Part shown: positions 60,425 through 64,000 of the stretch, one piece after another
How the letters are laid out: each line of letters begins with the position of its first letter
How positions within the stretch are numbered: position 1 is the stretch's first letter
NCBI RefSeq assembly: GCF_030499515.1
Contig: NZ_JASTWJ010000001.1
Coordinates: 8,102,001-8,166,000 of the forward strand
Length of the DNA: 64,000 nt
DNA from: Streptomyces sp. DT2A-34
GTDB taxonomy: Bacteria > Actinomycetota > Actinomycetes > Streptomycetales > Streptomycetaceae
Reading direction: 5' to 3'
Notes under the pieces: model-generated
Database searches by the model: none
What the model was told of the DNA's origin: nothing
Seen by the model: only the letters and a program-made list of their open reading frames with translations
Position numbers and translations under genes: made by a program

Positions 60425-61301
60425 TCACGCCGATTCGCGGGTCTGTTCGGGTTGCGGCGCGGCCGCCACGACCCGAGCGGACCGCGTCCGGGACCGCGAC
60501 ACGGCGACCCCCGCCAGACACAGCGCCCCACCCGCCAGGGTGAGCAGCCCCGGCACCTCGCCCAGCGCCAGCCAGGACATCAGCACGACAAGGGCGGGCA
60601 CCGGCGAGCGCCAGTGAAAAGACGCCCAGGTAGACCAGGTTGAGGGTCGCGGAGACGGAGGCGTCGGCCGCGTCGTCGATGAGCTGCCCGCTGAACGGCA
60701 GGCAGAGGACCGCGCCGACCAGGCACCCGAACGTCGTCACCTGGAGCGGGCTCGCATGACCCAGGGCCGGTTTCTGTGCCACCACCCCGCCCGCGTATCC
60801 GACCGCGGCGAGCAGGCACAGCACCACGCCGAGCACCGAGGACCCGCCCCCGCCCGACATCGACAGGCCCACGGTCACCGCACCGGCGAACGACACCGCC
60901 ATCCCCGCCAGCAGCCGCGGCGGCATCGGGTCCCCGAGCAGCCGGGCGCCCAGCAGCGCGATGAGGATGGGCCCGATGTTCACCACGAGAGCCGCCGTAC
61001 CGGCGTCCACCTGCTGCTCGCCCCAGTTCAGCACGACGCTGTAGAACCCGAACCACAGCAGCCCCGATATCGCGATCCCGGGCCAGGCCGCCCGAGACGG
61101 TACCCCCTCCCGTCGGACGAGGCAGATCCCGCCCAGCACCACGGCACCGACGAGCAGCCGCCCCAGCGCGAGGGCGCCGGGCGAGTACTCGGAGCCGGCG
61201 CTGCGGATGGAGACGAAGGCGGAGGCCCAGAGGATGACGGTGACGGTCGCCGCGCCGGCGGCGAGCAACTCGGTGCGGCGGGCGGGGGAGACGTTCATCA
61301 T
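60425..61301 (-). pseudogene. EamA (DMT) transporter gene with an internal deletion and frameshift
   Basis: The first part reads as an intact EamA half (ATVTVILWASAFVSIRSAGS, YSPGALALGRLLVGAVVLGG, NWGEQQVDAGTAALVVNIGP) and the second EamA domain begins (GVVLCLLAAVGYAGGVVAQK). After LNLVYLGVF the expected helix pair is missing and the text jumps to VPALVVLMSWLALGEVPGLL in another frame, which runs to a stop at 60425. The original frame instead continues out of family to 60351. A deletion of roughly 25-30 codons plus 2 nt near 60615 explains this. The product would lack one to two helices. Confidence 0.7.
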
Positions 61302-61419
61302 GCTCCAGAGGCTAGGAGGGGAGAGGGACCGAGGGCTTGCGGATTTCGGACGGGGCGGTGGGCCGTGCGGCTCTGAGAGGCGCGGCACCGGTCAAAGCGG
61401 CGTCTGCTGCCGCCAACCA

Positions 61420-61478
61420 GGGGCGCGGGGCTGTGTTGAATCTGCGGCTACCGCCGCGTGGGCGCGACCAGCCCCCAC
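61420..61478. repeat. Streptomyces intergenic hairpin repeat, copy 2
   Basis: GGGGCGCGGGGCTGTG to CCAGCCCCCAC matches copy 1 at 38651-38707 at most positions. GGGGCTG and CAGCCCC form the outer stem; GCGGC-TACC-GCCGC the inner stem. It fills the gap between the ArsR-like gene and the EamA pseudogene. Confidence 0.75.
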
Positions 61479-61528
61479 GCAGCCGCACCCGGCACACCAC
61501 AAGGCCCCCGCCCCCTTAGCCGCCCAGC

Positions 61529-62239
61529 TCACCGCAATGCCCCCGCTTCGATGCCAAGCAGCTCCCGAAGTGCCCGCTCCCCCGACGGAGTCACCTTCAC
61601 CGCTCGCTCGGAACCGATCCGCACGCACCACCCCGCGTCCAGCACATGGCGGCACATGGCGGCACCTGCGACCCCCGCCAGATGCGGTCGGCGTTCGGTC
61701 CAGTCCAGGCAGGCGCGGGCCAGCGGGCGGCGACTCGAAGAGTCGAGGCGGATACCCGCGGAGCCGAACCAGCCGAGCCCCGCATCCGTCAGCGCGAACC
61801 CGGTGTCCTGCCTGAGCAGCCCGCGCGCGGTCAGCGCGTCCGTGACCGCGATGCCGAGCCGCCCGGCGAGATGGTCGTAGCAGGTGCGGCCCCGCGCCAT
61901 CGCGGACCCGGCGCTGGACTCCCGCAGATTCCGCGGCCGTACCACAGCGTCCGGCGATACCTGTGCGGCCAGGTCCTCCACCAGCTGCGCCACCCGTGCG
62001 TCGGCCAGGCGGACGTACCGGTGCCGTCCCTGCCGCTCCTCGGCGAGCAGCCCGCCCGCGACGAGCTTGCTCAGATGCTCGCTCAGCGTCGACGCGGCGA
62101 CCCCGGCGTGCCGCGCCAGCTCACCGGCGGTCCACGCCCGCCCGTCGAGCAGCGCCAGCAGACAGGCGGCCCGGGTCTCGTCGGCGATCAGCGCGGCGAG
62201 CCGGGCCAGCTGGGGCACCTGGGGATCCCTGGTGGTCAT
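61529..62239 (-). CDS. ArsR-family winged-helix regulator with C-terminal extension
   Basis: A 236-aa protein. Residues 1-95 are an ArsR-type winged helix (LARLAALIADETRAACLLAL, AWTAGELARHAGVAASTLSE, EERQGRHRYVRLAD); residues 100-236 are a conserved extension (MARGRTCYDHLAGRLGIAVT, DWTERRPHLAGVAGAAMC) with several cysteines and histidines, as in other Streptomyces members. It could sense a metal or redox signal, but the ArsR CxC site is absent. Its start is 48 bp from the end of the TetR gene, and it may regulate the adjacent EamA gene. Confidence 0.85.
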   Translation of the reverse strand: MTTRDPQVPQLARLAALIADETRAACLLALLDGRAWTAGELARHAGVAASTLSEHLSKLVAGGLLAEERQGRHRYVRLADARVAQLVEDLAAQVSPDAVVRPRNLRESSAGSAMARGRTCYDHLAGRLGIAVTDALTARGLLRQDTGFALTDAGLGWFGSAGIRLDSSSRRPLARACLDWTERRPHLAGVAGAAMCRHVLDAGWCVRIGSERAVKVTPSGERALRELLGIEAGALR

Positions 62240-62286
62240 GGATCCCAGCGTGCGGCACGGACACTTCGGCGTCCGCCGAACCGTGG

Positions 62287-62928
62287 CTAGCCGACGCGCC
62301 CGACCTGCTCATACTGCCGCGCCAACCCGTCCAGCAGCGCCGCGAGGCCCGTCTCGAAGGCCCGCTCGTCGATCTTCTCCTGCTGCTCGGCGAGGAGGTG
62401 GGCCTGTCCGAGGTGGGGATAGTCGGCGGGGTCGTACGCGCTCGCGTCGTCCACGAAGCCGCCGGCGAACGAGCCGAGCGCCGAGCCCATGATGAAGTAC
62501 CGCATCAGCGCGCCGATGGAGGTGGCCTGGGCCGGCGGCCAGCCCGCGGCGACCATCGCGCCGTAGACGGCGTCGGCGAGGCGCAGCCCGGCGGGGCGGC
62601 GGCCGGGGCCCTGGGCGAGGACCGGGACGATGTTCGGATGGTCGCGCAGGGCGGCCCGGTAGGAGACGGCCCAGTCGTGCAGCGCGGTCCGCCAGTCCCG
62701 GCCGTCCTCGAACATCGTCAGATCGACCTGGGCGCTGACCGAGTCGGCGACCGCCTCCAGGATCTCGTCCTTCGTGCGGAAGTGGTTGTAGAGGGACGGC
62801 CCGCTCACCCCCAGCTCGGCGGCGAGGCGGCGCGTGGAGACGGCCGACAGGCCCTCCGCGTCCACGAGTTCGCGAGCCGTCTCGACGATCCGGTCGTAGC
62901 TGAGGAGGGGCTTGCGCGGTCGGGCCAT
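62287..62928 (-). CDS. TetR-family regulator divergent from acyl-CoA dehydrogenase
   Basis: A 213-aa TetR protein: LSYDRIVETARELVDAEGLS, helix-turn-helix STRRLAAELGVSGPSLYNHF, and a C-terminal domain (TetR_C_1-like) with ALRDHPNIVPVLAQGPGRRP. ATG 62928 is used; ATG 62937 is also in frame. It probably controls the divergent acyl-CoA dehydrogenase gene through the palindrome at 62958-62972. Confidence 0.87.
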   Translation of the reverse strand: MARPRKPLLSYDRIVETARELVDAEGLSAVSTRRLAAELGVSGPSLYNHFRTKDEILEAVADSVSAQVDLTMFEDGRDWRTALHDWAVSYRAALRDHPNIVPVLAQGPGRRPAGLRLADAVYGAMVAAGWPPAQATSIGALMRYFIMGSALGSFAGGFVDDASAYDPADYPHLGQAHLLAEQQEKIDERAFETGLAALLDGLARQYEQVGRVG

Positions 62929-62957
62929 GGCGCACATAGTAGGGCTGCCGAATGGAA

Positions 62958-62972
62958 ACTAGCAGTGCTAAT
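62958..62972. promoter_or_regulatory. TetR operator candidate before the acyl-CoA dehydrogenase gene
   Basis: TAGCA-G-TGCTA is a perfect palindrome (62960-62970) with a further A/T pair outside. Next to it AATGTACGGCTT occurs twice, 13 bp apart (62976 and 62989). Confidence 0.5.
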
Positions 62973-63051
62973 TTAAATGTACGGCTTTCAATGTACGGCT
63001 TCCCGCGGCCACCGTCCGCCGGGATGGCCACCGTCTGTGGGGTGACTCGGC

Positions 63052-64000
63052 ATGAACCTGGAGCTCAGCGAGGAGCAGACCGCCGTGCGGCAACTCGCGA
63101 GGGACTTCGTGGACCGCGAGATCGCCCCGCACGTGGTCGAGTGGGACCGCGCCGAGGAGGTGGACCGTTCGATCGTCAAGAAGCTCGGCGAGGTCGGCTT
63201 CCTGGGCCTGACGATCGACGAGGAGTACGGCGGCTCCGGCGGCGACCACCTCGCGTACTGCCTGGTCACGGAGGAACTGGGCCGCGGCGACTCCTCGGTG
63301 CGCGGCATCGTGTCGGTCTCCCTCGGCCTGGTCGCCAAGACCATCGCGGCCTGGGGGAGCGAGGAGCACAAGCGCCGCTGGCTGCCGGGCCTCACCTCCG
63401 GCGAGTACGTCGGCTGCTTCGGCCTCACCGAGCCGGGCACCGGCTCCGACGCGGGCAACCTCGCCACGCGGGCCGTACGCGACGGCGACGACTACGTGAT
63501 CAACGGCACCAAGATGTTCATCACGAACGGCACCTGGGCCGACGTCGTCCTGCTCTTCGCCCGCTCCACCGACGCGCCGGGCCACAAGGGCGTCTCGGCC
63601 TTCCTGGTCCCCACCGACACCCCCGGCCTGACCCGCCGCACCATCCACGGCAAGCTCGGCCTGCGCGGCCAGGCCACCGCGGAGCTGGTGCTTCAGGACG
63701 TACGGGTGCCTGCCGCGGCCATGCTGGGGGAGGAGGGCAAGGGCTTCTCGGTGGCGATGTCGGCCCTGGCCAAGGGGCGGATGTCGGTCGCGGCGGGGTG
63801 CGTCGGCATAGCCCAGGCCGCGCTGGACGCGGCCGTCCGGTACGCCGGCGAGCGCGAACAGTTCGGCAAGTCCATCGCCCATCACCAGCTGGTCCAGGAG
63901 CTGATCAGTGACGTCGCCGTCGACGTGGACGCGGCCCGGCTGCTGACCTGGCGGGTCGCCGACCTCATCGACCGCGGGCAGCCCTTCGCCGTCGAGTCCT
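63052..64000 (+). CDS. Acyl-CoA dehydrogenase, C-terminus beyond the window
   Basis: The first 316 residues are present; a full-length enzyme has about 380-390. Helical N-terminal domain: MNLELSEEQTAVRQLARDFV; FAD-binding middle domain: GCFGLTEPGTGSDAG and YVINGTKMFITNGTWADV; start of the C-terminal helical domain: GRMSVAAGCVGIAQAALDAA and YAGEREQFGKSIAHHQLVQ. It oxidises acyl-CoA to enoyl-CoA; chain preference cannot be told because the part with the catalytic Glu is not fully visible. It diverges from a TetR gene. Confidence 0.93.
   Translation, partial: MNLELSEEQTAVRQLARDFVDREIAPHVVEWDRAEEVDRSIVKKLGEVGFLGLTIDEEYGGSGGDHLAYCLVTEELGRGDSSVRGIVSVSLGLVAKTIAAWGSEEHKRRWLPGLTSGEYVGCFGLTEPGTGSDAGNLATRAVRDGDDYVINGTKMFITNGTWADVVLLFARSTDAPGHKGVSAFLVPTDTPGLTRRTIHGKLGLRGQATAELVLQDVRVPAAAMLGEEGKGFSVAMSALAKGRMSVAAGCVGIAQAALDAAVRYAGEREQFGKSIAHHQLVQELISDVAVDVDAARLLTWRVADLIDRGQPFAVES

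Noticed and set aside
62976..63001. Direct repeat AATGTACGGCTT x2 as a tandem operator
   Set aside because: Only two short copies near the TetR palindrome; too little to separate from chance, so noted only in that entry.

Overview
The window is high-GC actinobacterial DNA and almost certainly comes from a Streptomyces chromosome. The evidence is the strong third-position G/C bias, frequent GTG starts, 4-nt ATGA/GTGA gene overlaps, only three in-frame TTA codons noticed by eye, Streptomyces-type GC-hairpin repeats, and families typical of the genus (AA10 chitin-active oxidase, SGNH esterase, DUF4331, YtrA-type GntR, class F sortase). From memory the gene order resembles the S. coelicolor SCO1739 (dnaE2) to SCO1690s region. 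I saw no rRNA, tRNA, CRISPR array, transposase or integrase.

Layout. 1-5030: end of a membrane protein gene, then an SOS-type dnaE2/Y-polymerase mutasome cassette behind a perfect LexA-like box; dnaE2 carries an apparent one-base frameshift. 5.0-13.4 kb: cupin/MarR divergent pair, secreted lipase, sortase-anchored LPMO, GNAT proteins, a methyltransferase, a YtrA-like regulator, DUF72 and an AAA ATPase. 13.5-23.5 kb: a surface-glycan locus (GH39-like glycosidase, an unusual 1,301-aa flippase fusion, polysaccharide deacetylase, two GT2 enzymes, a GNAT_6/FemAB-like transferase and a small membrane protein), most of it one translationally coupled operon. 23.6-34.7 kb: subtilase, SGNH esterase, Ser/Thr kinase, then a DUF4331-TPR-nickel/cobalt transporter operon divergent from an ECF sigma/RskA-type anti-sigma pair. 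34.9-42.2 kb: drug-type ABC exporter with its TetR, a protein resembling the C-terminal region of type ISP enzymes, hmgA with a GntR, a lipoprotein and a TetR.

42.3-47.7 kb holds the most interesting accessory locus: a two-gene operon of a 129-aa protein and a 1,633-aa NB-ARC/STAND NTPase. Both carry the same glycine-rich beta motif, and the NTPase ends in about seven degenerate repeats I do not recognise. It looks like an NLR-like conflict or signalling system. 47.8-64.0 kb: molybdopterin oxidoreductase, CitMHS citrate transporter with a structured leader, MFS exporter, surface protein plus class F sortase, MsiK-like ATPase, DUF3574, aldehyde/alcohol dehydrogenase pair, MHS-family symporter, a decayed EamA gene, ArsR and TetR regulators, and the start of an acyl-CoA dehydrogenase gene.

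Themes. Several genes appear wired to global signals by visible sites: LexA and possibly PafBC (DNA damage), a CRP-like palindrome (lipase), and TTA/bldA codons (Y-polymerase, ECF sigma factor, first gene of the glycan operon). Three families of GC hairpin repeats are present, and two of them sit in frame inside coding sequences. All functional calls rest on motifs read by eye; no database search was run.
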